Source: Streptomyces sp. TLI_235 (lineage in GTDB: Bacteria; Actinomycetota; Actinomycetes; Streptomycetales; Streptomycetaceae). Taken from it: a DNA stretch of 64,000 nucleotides. The notes beneath the pieces are model-generated. The model saw only the letters and a list, made by a program, of their open reading frames with translations. It was not told the origin of the DNA and did not search any database. The position numbers and the translations under genes were made by a program. The DNA lies in the NCBI GenBank assembly GCA_002300355.1, contig NSGV01000001.1, positions 1,798,001 to 1,862,000 of the forward strand. Reading direction: 5' to 3'. Positions 8,873-17,003 of the stretch are shown piece by piece (positions within the stretch are counted from its first letter, which is position 1; each line of letters starts with the position of its first letter).

Positions 8873-8888
8873 GTTCCTGCCGGGCCGG

Positions 8889-9290
8889 TCAGGCCAGCAC
8901 CTTCGCCTTGGCCTGCTGGTACTCCTCGTCGGTGATGGCCCCGCTCTTCTTGAGGTCGGCGAGCTTGGCGAGTTCGTCGACGTGTCCGGACGGCCCGGTG
9001 CCGGAGCCGGCTGCGGCCTGCTGGACGTAGGAGCGGAAGTCCTGTTCGGCCTGCATCCTCATCCGGAGCTCGCGTTCGCCCATGCCCTTGCCGCGGGCGA
9101 TCAGGTAGACGAACACGCCGAGGAAGGGCACCAGGATCACGAAGATGCACCAGCCGGCCTTGCCCCAGCCGCCGACCGAGTCGTCCCGGAAAAGGTCACC
9201 GAAGATCCGGAACAGCAGGAAGAACCAGAGGATCCACAGGAAGAACCACAGCATGGTCCAGAAGATGTTGAGCAGCGGGTAGTCGTTCAC
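8889..9290 (-). CDS. PLDc_N/SHOCT membrane protein
   Basis: 133 residues from a GTG at 9290 behind AGGAGGCG. Two membrane helices (IFWTMLWFFLWILWFFLLFRIF and AGWCIFVILVPFLGVFVYLIA) with the linking GGWGKAGW motif match the phospholipase D nuclease N-terminal (PLDc_N) type hairpin. A charged stretch and a C-terminal SHOCT domain (LAKLADLKKSGAITDEEYQQAKAKVLA) follow. A close paralogue is at 47133-47540. Proteins of this shape are frequent in actinobacteria and of unknown function, probably envelope associated. It is divergent from the HdeD-like gene; the promoter region between them holds the second copy of the 22-bp motif. Confidence 0.88.
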   Translation of the reverse strand: MNDYPLLNIFWTMLWFFLWILWFFLLFRIFGDLFRDDSVGGWGKAGWCIFVILVPFLGVFVYLIARGKGMGERELRMRMQAEQDFRSYVQQAAAGSGTGPSGHVDELAKLADLKKSGAITDEEYQQAKAKVLA

Positions 9291-9379
9291 CGTGCGCCTC
9301 CTGTCTCGGGCGGCCTGCCCCGGGAGGTGCGGCAGGCGAGAGGTGCTCCGGCATCCACCGTCCCCGGCCCGGCGTGGAC

Positions 9380-9401
9380 TCGCACCACCCGGCGCGGGTG
9401 A
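9380..9401. promoter_or_regulatory. 22-bp motif, copy 2, in divergent promoter region
   Basis: Same element as at 5657-5678, with G instead of C at position 12. It lies 90-111 bp upstream of the minus-strand PLDc_N/SHOCT gene and 80 bp upstream of the plus-strand HdeD-like gene. The similar distance to the minus-strand start in both places argues for a shared regulator site. Confidence 0.5.
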
Positions 9402-9480
9402 TCTCCGCGGGCGGGGCGGGCGGGAGACTGGAGGCTCCGGGCGCCGAGTGCGCCGGCTCCGTCCCCCGAGGGAGCACCCC

Positions 9481-10074
9481 ATGACCGCACCCTCCCGCCC
9501 CGCCCCCGCGGACCCGCAGGACCTGCTGACCGGTCTCGGCCGGTCGTGGCTGTGGCCGCTGGGATTCGGTGTGCTGACGCTCGTGGCGGGCATCGTCATG
9601 CTCGCCTGGCCCGAGGAGACCACCCGGGTGGTGGCGATCATCATCGGCCTGCAGCTGCTGGTTGCCGGTGTGGTCCGCTTCGTCACCGCCTTCACCCACG
9701 AGGACGGCACCGGCGGCCGGGTGCTGCACGTGCTGATCGCCCTGCTGTCCTTCGTCGCCGGTGTGCTGGTGCTGCGCCACCAGCTGCAGACGGTCGGCTT
9801 CCTGGCGATCGTGGTCGGCCTCTACTGGCTGGTGGCCGGCGTGGTCACGCTGTTCGTGGCGATCTCCAGCAGGGGGATGCCCGGCCGCGGCCTGTCGGTC
9901 TTCCTGGGCGCGATCGGCGTGATCGCGGGCATCGTGGTGCTCGCCTACCCGGTCGAGTCGGCCGTCGCACTGGCCCGGCTGCTCGGACTGTGGCTGGTGC
10001 TGCTCGGACTGATCGAGGTCGGCGGCGCGTTCGTCCTGCGCTCGGCAGTGCGCCGGGCACTGCCGCCGCAGTGA
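9481..10074 (+). CDS. HdeD-family (DUF308) membrane protein
   Basis: 197 residues from the ATG at 9481 (GAGGGAGCA just upstream). Six membrane segments arranged as three repeated helix pairs, each starting LGFGVLTLVAGIVMLAWP, VLHVLIALLSFVAGVLVLR or VFLGAIGVIAGIVVLAYP, are diagnostic of the DUF308/HdeD repeat. In Escherichia coli HdeD is linked to acid resistance at high cell density; here only a membrane stress role can be inferred. It is divergent from the PLDc_N/SHOCT gene across a 190-bp region carrying the shared motif, and faces the methyltransferase gene at its 3' end across a terminator. Confidence 0.88.
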   Translation: MTAPSRPAPADPQDLLTGLGRSWLWPLGFGVLTLVAGIVMLAWPEETTRVVAIIIGLQLLVAGVVRFVTAFTHEDGTGGRVLHVLIALLSFVAGVLVLRHQLQTVGFLAIVVGLYWLVAGVVTLFVAISSRGMPGRGLSVFLGAIGVIAGIVVLAYPVESAVALARLLGLWLVLLGLIEVGGAFVLRSAVRRALPPQ

Positions 10075-10081
10075 GCGGACG

Positions 10082-10115
10082 CCGGGCGGGACGGCCTGCG
10101 CGCCGCCCCGCCCGG
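10082..10115. terminator. Terminator hairpin between convergent genes
   Basis: Perfect 9-bp arms CCGGGCGGG (10082-10090) and CCCGCCCGG (10107-10115) with a 16-nt loop, placed between the HdeD-like gene and the methyltransferase gene that face each other. Confidence 0.65.
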
Positions 10116-10120
10116 AGCTG

Positions 10121-11812
10121 TCAGCGCATCCGCCGTGCGGCCAGCAGGGCTCCGTCCAGCGGGAGTTCGGCCACACCGGTGAGGTCGAAGCCGGCCTCGG
10201 CGAGCAGCCGGCGGTAGTGCTCGGCGGTGCGCTCGCGGCCGCCGACGTTGCACAGCATGTGGACGTCCCACGGCACCGCGAGCGAGGGCGCGGTGTCGCC
10301 CTCGGCGGGCAGCAGCCGCTCCACGACGAGGAGTTCGGCGTGCTCGGGCACCGACTCGGCGAGCCGGCGCAGGATCGCCAGGCACTGCCGGTCGTCCCAG
10401 TCGTGCAGCACCCGGGACAGCAGGTAGACGTCCCCGCCGCCGGGCACCTCCTCGGTGAAGTCGCCGACCACCAGGCGGCAGCGGTCCGCGCAGCCCGCCT
10501 TGGTCAGCGTCTCCCGGGCGGCCTCCACCACGTGGGCCCGTTCCAGCAGGACGCCCTCCAGGTGCGGGTGGGCGCGCAGCACCCGGGAGAGCAGGGCGCC
10601 GTTGCCGCCGGCGACGTCGACGACCGTGCGGGCGCCGGTGAAGTCGACGAGCTCGGCGATCGGGTCGAACATCTGGGTGCTGGCCGCCATCGCCCGGTCG
10701 AACAGGTCGGCGAGCTCCGGGTCCGCGGCGAAGTGGGCGAAGTGGTGGGCGCCGAAGGTGTGCTCGAAGGCGTCCCGGCCGGTGCGGACGGCGTGGCCGA
10801 GCGCGCCGAAGGAGCGGTAGAACGGGCCGCCGTAGAGCAGGGCCAGCGGGTGCAGCGACTGCTCGGCGCCGGTGCGCAGCAGCCGGCCGAGTTCGGTGGG
10901 CCGGTGGGAGCCCGTGCCGTCCGGGGCGAGCACGCCGAGTGCGGTGAGGTAGCGCAGCAGCCGGTGCAGGCTGTCGGGGTGGGTGCCGGTGCGGACGGCG
11001 AGCTCGGCGGTGCCCGGGCGCGGGACGGCGTCGAGATGGTCGGCGAGCCGCAGCTCGGCGGCGACCGCGAGGGCCTGGGTGGCCCAGGCGCCGGTCATCA
11101 GGTGCAGCAGCCGGTCGGCGGGCCGCTCGCCGGTGCTGCCGTGCGCGGCGAGCACGCCCGGGTGGTGGCCCGCCGCGTTCAGCTCCAGCCGCCGGTGCTC
11201 GGCGTCGCCCGCGGTGCGGAAGTACAGGACGGTGGCGTCCTCGTGGGCGTTGTGGCCGCCGCCGTCGGCGGTGGTGCGGCCGCGGTCGAGCAGGGTGGCG
11301 CGCAGTCCGGCGAGGGCGACCGGATCGGGGGTGGTGACCTCGAAGGCGACGTGCGCCTCGTGGTCGTGGGCGCGCTCGCCCGCGGCGAGGGTGTCGAGGC
11401 CGGAGCCGGGCGGGACGGCGAGCGCGAAGATCTCGATCTCGCAGGCGCTGCCGTCGGCGGCGGCCACCGGGGCGCGCAGGATGCCGACCTCCAGGCTGTC
11501 GGCGCTGCGCCCGTAGCGGCGGGCGAGCCGCCCGCGGACGACCACGCTGGGGGTGATCGGGCCGACGTCCAGGCCCTCCTCGCGGAGCAGGGCGCGCAGG
11601 TCGGCGAGCGAGGGCGGGAAGACCAGGACGGCGGCGTGGGTGAAGCGGCTGTGCGCGGCGGCGGCGGCCCGCTCTGCGGGGTCGAGGCCGGGCAGCAGGG
11701 CGGCGAGGACGCTGCCGGTGTCGTTGGCCGCGACGAAGGCCGCGGCCTCCCGGATGCGGTCGAGGTCGTACGGGTCGAGGCGCGGCGGAGCCGCGCAGGG
11801 CAGGGTGGCCAT
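10121..11812 (-). CDS. O-methyltransferase (COMT/ASMT type) with an extra N-terminal domain
   Basis: 563 residues, well above the about 340 of the family. Residues from about 235 on are a SAM-dependent O-methyltransferase: winged-helix dimerisation region (WATQALAVAAELRLADHL), SAM motif VVDVAGGNGALLSRVL, LLERAHVV and the catalytic-region motif SRVLHDWDDRQCLAILRR, where the histidine before DWDD acts as general base in this family. Residues 1-230 are a separate domain with SVVVRGRLARRYGRSAD and HDHEAHVAFEVTTP that I do not recognise; the pattern of short strands could be a VOC-like or other ligand-binding fold. It ends the run begun by the hydroxylase (81-bp gap, same strand), so hydroxylation followed by O-methylation of an aromatic is likely. 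Confidence 0.85.
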   Translation of the reverse strand: MATLPCAAPPRLDPYDLDRIREAAAFVAANDTGSVLAALLPGLDPAERAAAAAHSRFTHAAVLVFPPSLADLRALLREEGLDVGPITPSVVVRGRLARRYGRSADSLEVGILRAPVAAADGSACEIEIFALAVPPGSGLDTLAAGERAHDHEAHVAFEVTTPDPVALAGLRATLLDRGRTTADGGGHNAHEDATVLYFRTAGDAEHRRLELNAAGHHPGVLAAHGSTGERPADRLLHLMTGAWATQALAVAAELRLADHLDAVPRPGTAELAVRTGTHPDSLHRLLRYLTALGVLAPDGTGSHRPTELGRLLRTGAEQSLHPLALLYGGPFYRSFGALGHAVRTGRDAFEHTFGAHHFAHFAADPELADLFDRAMAASTQMFDPIAELVDFTGARTVVDVAGGNGALLSRVLRAHPHLEGVLLERAHVVEAARETLTKAGCADRCRLVVGDFTEEVPGGGDVYLLSRVLHDWDDRQCLAILRRLAESVPEHAELLVVERLLPAEGDTAPSLAVPWDVHMLCNVGGRERTAEHYRRLLAEAGFDLTGVAELPLDGALLAARRMR

Positions 11813-11893
11813 GCGGGATGTGTCCCCCGTGGGAGTGGATGTGGTGGTTGCGGTCCGTGCCGGAGGCCGGTGGCGGCCTGCGGTGACGTTTCG

Positions 11894-13096
11894 TCAGATG
11901 CCGACGTAGTTCTCGGCGAAGTGGTCCTGGTGGCGGCGGGAGGTCCGCAGGCTCTCCAGCCGGGCCTGTTGCAGGGCGCGGAGGAAGACGGCGTTGTCCC
12001 CCGTGCCGGCCGGCCCGTGCAGCAGATCGATCATCCAGTGCGAGAACTCCTGCGCACGCCATATCCGCGGCAGGCAGTCGGCCGAGTAGCGGGCGAGCCG
12101 CTGCTCGTCGCCGCTTCGCAGGGCCGGGACCAGGCCCTCGGCGAGGATCTCGGCCGCCATGACGGCGAGGTTGGCGCCCTTGGCGGCGGCCGGGCTGATC
12201 AGGCCTGCGGCGTCGCCGACCAGGAACAGCCGGCCGTACCGGATCGGGTCGAGGACGTCGGAGTTCATGTCGACGATCCGGCGTTCCAGGATCGGCCCCT
12301 CGTGCAGCGGGCCGTGCCGGTCGGCGCGCATCCGGTGGGCGAGTTCGGCCCAGACCCGGGTGTCCGGCCAGTCGGCCGGGGACTCGCCGCGCGGCACCTG
12401 GAGGTAGTAGCGGGTGATGCCGGGGGTGCGGGCCATGTGGCCGGCGAAGCCGTCCTCGTGGACGGCGTAGGCGACGGCGGCCATGCTCTGCGGCGCGGCG
12501 GCGAGCAGGGCCAGCCAGGTGACGCCGTGGTCCCGGCGGTAGCGGCGGGCCGCCTCGGCGGGGACGGCGGTGCGGGCGATGCCGTGCCGGCCGTCGCAGC
12601 CCGCGACGAACCGCGGGCGCAGGCGGATCGCTGCGCCGTCCGGGGACTGCGCGGTGACCTCGGGGCGGTCGGTGGTGAGGCCGGTGATGCCCGTCACCGG
12701 GGTCTCGAAGCGCAGGTCGCCGCCGCGGGCGAGGAACTCGGCGACCAGGTCGCGGACGAGGTGCTGCTGCGGGTAGACGGTGTGCGCCTCGCCGCGGCCG
12801 AGGCTTCCGTAGTTCAGCAGGAATTCGCCCGCGCCGGTGCGGAAGGCACAGGTGTCGTGCTGCTGCCCGTCCTTGAGCAGGCCGTCGGCGAGGCCGTTCT
12901 CGGTGAGCACCCGGACGGTGTTGGCGGCAAGGAAGCCGGCCCGGGCGCGCTGTTCGACATGGGCGCGGCTCTGCCGCTCCAGGACGGTGCAGCGCACCCC
13001 TGCGGCCAGCAGCAGGTTGCCCAGCACCAGGCCGGCCGGGCCTGCTCCGGCGATGACGACCTCGGTGGACTCCGCGGGCACGGCGGTTCCGGACAT
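11894..13096 (-). CDS. PobA-like FAD-dependent aromatic hydroxylase
   Basis: 400 residues starting MSGTAVPAESTEVVIAGAGPAG, so the Rossmann GxGxxG lies near residue 17. RAGFLAANTVRVL, the DG motif (FVAGCDGRHGIAR) and the second FAD motif GRLFLVGDAAGLISPAAAKGANLA are those of class A flavoprotein monooxygenases. The overall pattern (ERQSRAHVEQRARAG, YPQQHLVRDL, FSHWMIDLLH) is close to 4-hydroxybenzoate 3-monooxygenase PobA. The enzyme should use NAD(P)H and O2 to hydroxylate a phenolic acid ortho to the hydroxyl. GGGGGGAG upstream supports the ATG at 13096. It is first in a two-gene unit with the O-methyltransferase, which argues for biosynthesis rather than protocatechuate catabolism. No ring-cleavage gene is nearby. 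Confidence 0.85.
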   Translation of the reverse strand: MSGTAVPAESTEVVIAGAGPAGLVLGNLLLAAGVRCTVLERQSRAHVEQRARAGFLAANTVRVLTENGLADGLLKDGQQHDTCAFRTGAGEFLLNYGSLGRGEAHTVYPQQHLVRDLVAEFLARGGDLRFETPVTGITGLTTDRPEVTAQSPDGAAIRLRPRFVAGCDGRHGIARTAVPAEAARRYRRDHGVTWLALLAAAPQSMAAVAYAVHEDGFAGHMARTPGITRYYLQVPRGESPADWPDTRVWAELAHRMRADRHGPLHEGPILERRIVDMNSDVLDPIRYGRLFLVGDAAGLISPAAAKGANLAVMAAEILAEGLVPALRSGDEQRLARYSADCLPRIWRAQEFSHWMIDLLHGPAGTGDNAVFLRALQQARLESLRTSRRHQDHFAENYVGI

Positions 13097-13364
13097 GCTG
13101 GTGTACTCCCCCCGTTACGTTCTTCCGACTGATTATCAGGTACACGTCGAAAGGTGGTGACCGGCGGCCCTCGGCCCGCCGAACACCTCTCCAACGCACG
13201 GGGGGCGAGCCGGGTTTCGCCCGCCCCCCGAACGGCCGCGCGCCCTGGCCGGATGTCGCCGCATCGCCGCCGCCGGTTCACTCGCCGTTCGACGGCCGGG
13301 GCGTAGCGTTCGCGGCGCGGCCGCACACCCGGCGGCCCGCTGCCACGTCCTGGGGGTCACCACC

Positions 13365-14174
13365 ATGCGCTCCGCCCAGCCCCGGCACTACCTGATGTGC
13401 CGTCCCAGCCACTTCGACGTCGTCTACTCCATCAACCCGTGGATGGACCCGGGCAAGCCCGTCGACACCGCGCTCGCGGTCGCCCAGTGGGAGCAGCTCC
13501 GTCAGGTCTACCTGGACCTCGGGCACACCGTGGACACCGTCGACCCGGTGCCCGGCCTGCCGGACATGGTGTTCGCCGCCAACGGCGCCACCGTGCTGGA
13601 CGGCCGCGCCCTGGTCGCGCGCTTCCGCGACCGGGAGCGCGCCGAGGAGGCCCCGGCCTACCGTGACCGGCTGCTCGGCCTCGGCCTCGCCGAGGTGCAC
13701 ACCGCCGGCTTCGTGAACGAGGGCGAGGGCGACTACCTGCTCTGCCGCGACCTGCTGCTGGCCGGCACCGGCTTCCGCAGCGACCCGCGATCGCACGCCG
13801 AGGCGCAGGAGTTCTTCGGCCGCCCGGTGATCGGGCTGACCCTGGTAGACCCGCGCTTCTACCACCTGGACACCGCCCTTGCGGTGCTGGACGACCGGAC
13901 GGTCGCCTACTACCCGGAGGCGTTCACCGCCGGCAGCCGGGCGGTGCTGCGGCGGCTGTTCCCCGACGCGGTGATCGCCTCCGCCGAGGACGCCGCGGTC
14001 TTCGGCCTCAACGCGACCTCCGACGGCCGCCACGTCGTCCTGCCGCAGAACGCCGCCTCGCTCGCCGAACAGCTGCGCGACCGCGGCTTCGAGCCGATCG
14101 GTCTCGACCTGTCGGAGCTGCTGAAGGCCGGCGGCAGCGTCAAGTGCTGCACCCTGGAACTGCGGACGGCCTGA
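13365..14174 (+). CDS. ddaH: Dimethylarginine dimethylaminohydrolase (guanidino-group hydrolase)
   Basis: 269 residues of the amidinotransferase/pentein superfamily, the normal length for bacterial DDAH. The nucleophile is C261 in GGSVKCCTLEL near the C-terminus, the catalytic histidine is H167 in FYHLDTAL, and acidic or asparagine contacts come from PDMVFAANGA and NEGEGDYLL. The enzyme should hydrolyse methylated arginine (or a related guanidino compound) to citrulline and amine in the cytosol. Some family members in actinobacteria work beside ornithine aminotransferase, but no rocD is present here. Divergent from the PobA-like hydroxylase across 268 bp. Arginine deiminase activity is the main alternative. 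Confidence 0.85.
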   Translation: MRSAQPRHYLMCRPSHFDVVYSINPWMDPGKPVDTALAVAQWEQLRQVYLDLGHTVDTVDPVPGLPDMVFAANGATVLDGRALVARFRDRERAEEAPAYRDRLLGLGLAEVHTAGFVNEGEGDYLLCRDLLLAGTGFRSDPRSHAEAQEFFGRPVIGLTLVDPRFYHLDTALAVLDDRTVAYYPEAFTAGSRAVLRRLFPDAVIASAEDAAVFGLNATSDGRHVVLPQNAASLAEQLRDRGFEPIGLDLSELLKAGGSVKCCTLELRTA

Positions 14175-14200
14175 CCCCACCGGGGGAAACCCCCAGCCCA

Positions 14201-14240
14201 GGGGCCCGTCGGCCGGCTCGCGGAGCCGCCGGCGGGCCCC
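14201..14240 (+). terminator. Probable ddaH terminator; rest of 14175-14541 has no gene
   Basis: Arms GGGGCCCG (14201-14208) and CGGGCCCC (14233-14240) pair perfectly, with an inner 5-bp stem after a bulge. A weaker GGGGG-AAA-CCCCC hairpin sits at 14182-14194. The rest of the 367-bp gap upstream of eshA includes a TAGTGT -10-like box at 14413-14418 without a convincing -35, and I see no coding sequence in it. Confidence 0.55.
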
Positions 14241-14541
14241 GGCGCGTGCGGCGTCGCCCGGCCGGCGCGGCGCGCCCCGCACCCGCGCCGCGCGCCCGGT
14301 TCTGTCCGCCGCCGTCCGGCCGTGTCGATCACTGATCAATCCTTTCTGCGGGCGATTTCACCTGATGGGGTGGCTGACGGCCTGCCGGACGGATCAAGGG
14401 CCCGGGACGATCTAGTGTTCCGGTCTGGGCGCCCGTCCACCGCACGACGGATGCGCCACCTTCCCTTCCCGACACCGCATCTGACGCTCCGCCATGCCTG
14501 CGTGCAGGGCGGGGGGCACCATACGAAGGAGAACCCTGCCG

Positions 14542-15951
14542 ATGTCCGTGGACGCGAGCCCGGAGGCACCGCAGGTGCAGCAGCAGTCCAGCCTCACCAC
14601 GGCTGCCGCCCGTAATCTGGCCACGACCACCAAGTCCGCCCCGCAGATGCAGGAGATCACCTCCCGCTGGCTGCTGCGGGTCCTGCCCTGGGTACAGACC
14701 GCAGGCGGCGCGTACCGGGTCAACCGCCGGTTGACCTACACGGTCGGCGACGGTCGGATCGAGTTCGTCAAGACCGGCTCCGAGGTCCGGGTCATCCCCC
14801 GCGAGCTCGGCGAACTCGCCGTGCTGCGCGGCTTCGAGGACGTCGACGTGCTCACCGCGCTGGCCGACCGCTGCGTCCAGCGCGACTTCGGCCCGGGCGA
14901 GGTGCTCGCCGAGCGCGGCACCCCCGCCGAGCAGATCCACCTGATCGCCCACGGCAAGATCAGCCGGGTCGGCACCGGCAGGTACGGCGACGACACCGAG
15001 CTCGGCGTCATCGGCGACGGCGACCGCTTCGGCGAGTCCGCCCTGCTCGACCCGGACGCCCTCTGGGAGTTCACCGCCAGGTCCACCACCGCGGGAACGG
15101 TCCTCTCGCTCTCCCGCCGCGAGTTCGAGGCCGTCCTGAACGCCTCCCCCACCCTCCGGGCGCACATCCACGAGTTCCGCTCGCTGCCCGCGCAGCGGCA
15201 GAACGAGCGCGGCGAGGCCGAGATCGCCATGTCGTCCGGCCACACCGGCGAACACCAGCTGCCAGGCGCCTTCGTCGACTACGAGCTGCGCCCCCGCGAG
15301 TACGAGCTGAGCGTCGCGCAGACCGTGCTCAAGGTGCACACCCGGGTCGCCGACCTCTACAACCAGCCGATGAACCAGATCGAGCACCAGCTGCGGCTGA
15401 CCATCGAGGCGCTGCGCGAGCGGCAGGAGCACGAGCTCGTCAACAACCCGGAGTTCGGCCTGCTCAACAACGCCGACTTCGACCAGCGGATCCAGACCCA
15501 CTCCGGCCCGCCCACCCCGGACGACCTGGACGAGCTGCTGAGCCGCCGCCGGGACTCGGAGTACTTCCTGGCCCACCCGCGGACCATCGCCGCCATCGGC
15601 CGCGAGCTCAACTCCCGCGGGCTGTACCCGGACCACGTCGACCTGCACGGCCAGAAGGTGCCCGCCTGGCGCGGAGTGCCGATCCTGCCCTGCAACAAGA
15701 TCCCGATCACCCCGGAGCGCACCAGCTCGATCCTGGTGATGCGCACCGGCGAGGACAACCAGGGCGTCATCGGCCTGCACCAGACCGGCATCCCGGACGA
15801 GTACCAGCCCAGCCTGTCCGTCCGCTTCATGGGCATCGACGACAAGGCGCTGATCTCGTACCTGGTCACCGCCTACTACTCGGCGGCGATCCTGGTGCCG
15901 GACGCGGTGGGCGTGCTGGAGAACGTCGAGATCGCGGGTGGCCGCGGCTGA
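14542..15951 (+). CDS. eshA: EshA: family 2B encapsulin shell protein with cyclic-nucleotide-binding domain
   Basis: 469 residues from the ATG at 14542 behind GAAGGAGAA. An N-terminal segment ([28 protein letters not shown]) is followed by a Crp-like cNMP domain at about residues 85-200 ([33 protein letters not shown]) inserted ahead of the HK97-like shell domain ([26 protein letters not shown] ... [21 protein letters not shown]). This is the architecture of family 2B encapsulins, which include Streptomyces EshA, a protein tied to aerial growth, antibiotic production and ppGpp levels in S. griseus. It should assemble into a cytoplasmic nanocompartment whose loading or gating responds to a nucleotide. 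No terpene cyclase, polyprenyl transferase or cysteine desulfurase cargo gene is adjacent. Confidence 0.93.
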   Translation: MSVDASPEAPQVQQQSSLTTAAARNLATTTKSAPQMQEITSRWLLRVLPWVQTAGGAYRVNRRLTYTVGDGRIEFVKTGSEVRVIPRELGELAVLRGFEDVDVLTALADRCVQRDFGPGEVLAERGTPAEQIHLIAHGKISRVGTGRYGDDTELGVIGDGDRFGESALLDPDALWEFTARSTTAGTVLSLSRREFEAVLNASPTLRAHIHEFRSLPAQRQNERGEAEIAMSSGHTGEHQLPGAFVDYELRPREYELSVAQTVLKVHTRVADLYNQPMNQIEHQLRLTIEALRERQEHELVNNPEFGLLNNADFDQRIQTHSGPPTPDDLDELLSRRRDSEYFLAHPRTIAAIGRELNSRGLYPDHVDLHGQKVPAWRGVPILPCNKIPITPERTSSILVMRTGEDNQGVIGLHQTGIPDEYQPSLSVRFMGIDDKALISYLVTAYYSAAILVPDAVGVLENVEIAGGRG

Positions 15952-16116
15952 CCGGGTGACGGCCGTAACCCGGCTGCGCAAGATCGAGTTGACACGGTGT
16001 CGGGCCGCCCACCCGGGCGCCCGGCGCCGCCTCGTGTCCGCCCACCGATCGTCACCGAACCACCGCCGACACCGTCGCCGCCATGCCGTCACCGGAACGA
16101 AAGGCACCAGATCCCC

Positions 16117-16935
16117 ATGCCGGGACCGTTCATCCCGCCGGCCCGCGGCGTCCGACTGGCCGGCGCCGTGCTCGGCGCCACCGCCGCCTGCGCCCTGCTG
16201 ACCGGCGCCGCGGGCGGCCGGCCGGCGGCACCCGGGGTCGACACGGACGTCGAGTCCTGCGCCCGGGTCGAGGTCGGGGTGACCGGTGCCGGCGCGGTCG
16301 ACATCGAGGTGGAGGTCTGGACGGACGTCCACATCGAGGTGGACATGGACGTGGTGCTCGCCGCGCACCACCCGGGGCAGCCCACGCTGCCCGCCCACCC
16401 GGGCCACCCCGGTCATCCGGCGCACCCCACGCACCCCGCCCATCCGACACACCCCGCGCACCCTCCGCACCCTCCGCACCCGACCAAGCCACCCAAGCCA
16501 CCGCACCCGACCAAGCCGCCCAAGCCGCCCAAGCCACCCCACCCGTGCGCGCCCACCCCGAGCCCGACGCCCACGCCCACGCAGGCACCCACGCCCGCAC
16601 CGACCCCGACGCCCGCACCGAAGCCCACCCCGGCCCCCGTACAGGCGGGTCCGCAGCCTGCGGCTCCGCCCGCACCGCTGCCACCGGCCCCCCTGGCGTC
16701 GCCCCCGGCCGCCGTCCCGGTCGTCGAGCCGCCTGCGCCGGAGCCCGCGCCGCCGGCCCCGCCCGCGCCCGCGCCGCGGAGGATCCGGATGCCTCCGGCT
16801 CGCCCGGCGGCCGCGCCCGCCCGGCACCGCAGCAGTTCGCCGGTGACCACGATGATGATCGTCACCGTCCCCGCCGTCCTCGCCGCCGCGGCTGCCAGGG
16901 TCCGCGGGAAGGCCGCCCGCGGCGGCCGTTCCTGA
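16117..16935 (+). CDS. Secreted or wall-associated His-Pro-rich repeat protein
   Basis: 272 residues from the ATG at 16117, preceded by GGAACGAAAGG. A basic N-terminus and hydrophobic run (LAGAVLGATAACALLTGAAGG) look like a signal peptide. A short acidic region with three V-[DE]-[IV]-E repeats follows (residues 50-80), then about 55 residues of HPx/PKPP tripeptide repeats (roughly 16393-16546), then Pro/Thr and Pro/Ala linkers. Near the end is a hydrophobic stretch (TTMMIVTVPAVLAAAAA) and a basic tail RVRGKAARGGRS, a possible second membrane anchor. The histidine density suggests metal binding, but no enzyme domain is recognisable. It lies 165 bp downstream of eshA on the same strand and just upstream of a DUF4239 gene; no functional link is proven. 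Confidence 0.7.
   Translation: MPGPFIPPARGVRLAGAVLGATAACALLTGAAGGRPAAPGVDTDVESCARVEVGVTGAGAVDIEVEVWTDVHIEVDMDVVLAAHHPGQPTLPAHPGHPGHPAHPTHPAHPTHPAHPPHPPHPTKPPKPPHPTKPPKPPKPPHPCAPTPSPTPTPTQAPTPAPTPTPAPKPTPAPVQAGPQPAAPPAPLPPAPLASPPAAVPVVEPPAPEPAPPAPPAPAPRRIRMPPARPAAAPARHRSSSPVTTMMIVTVPAVLAAAAARVRGKAARGGRS
16393..16546 (+). repeat. 9-bp-periodic tandem repeat encoding HPx and KPP tripeptides
   Basis: Within the His-Pro-rich gene, units of the type CACCCCACG / CACCCGGCC / AAGCCGCCC repeat in frame, giving HPG, HPA, HPT, HPP and then KPP tripeptides. The periodicity could change copy number by slippage without breaking the frame. Confidence 0.8.
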
Positions 16936-17003
16936 CCCGGCGGTACCGCCGCCACCGACCGTCCGTCGGCCGGTCGGCCATCCAGTGCTGAACAGGAGTT
17001 GTC

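Noticed and set aside
16393..16546. Possible CRISPR array or DNA repeat element
   Set aside because: The repeat is in frame, 9 bp periodic and encodes tripeptides; there are no spacers.
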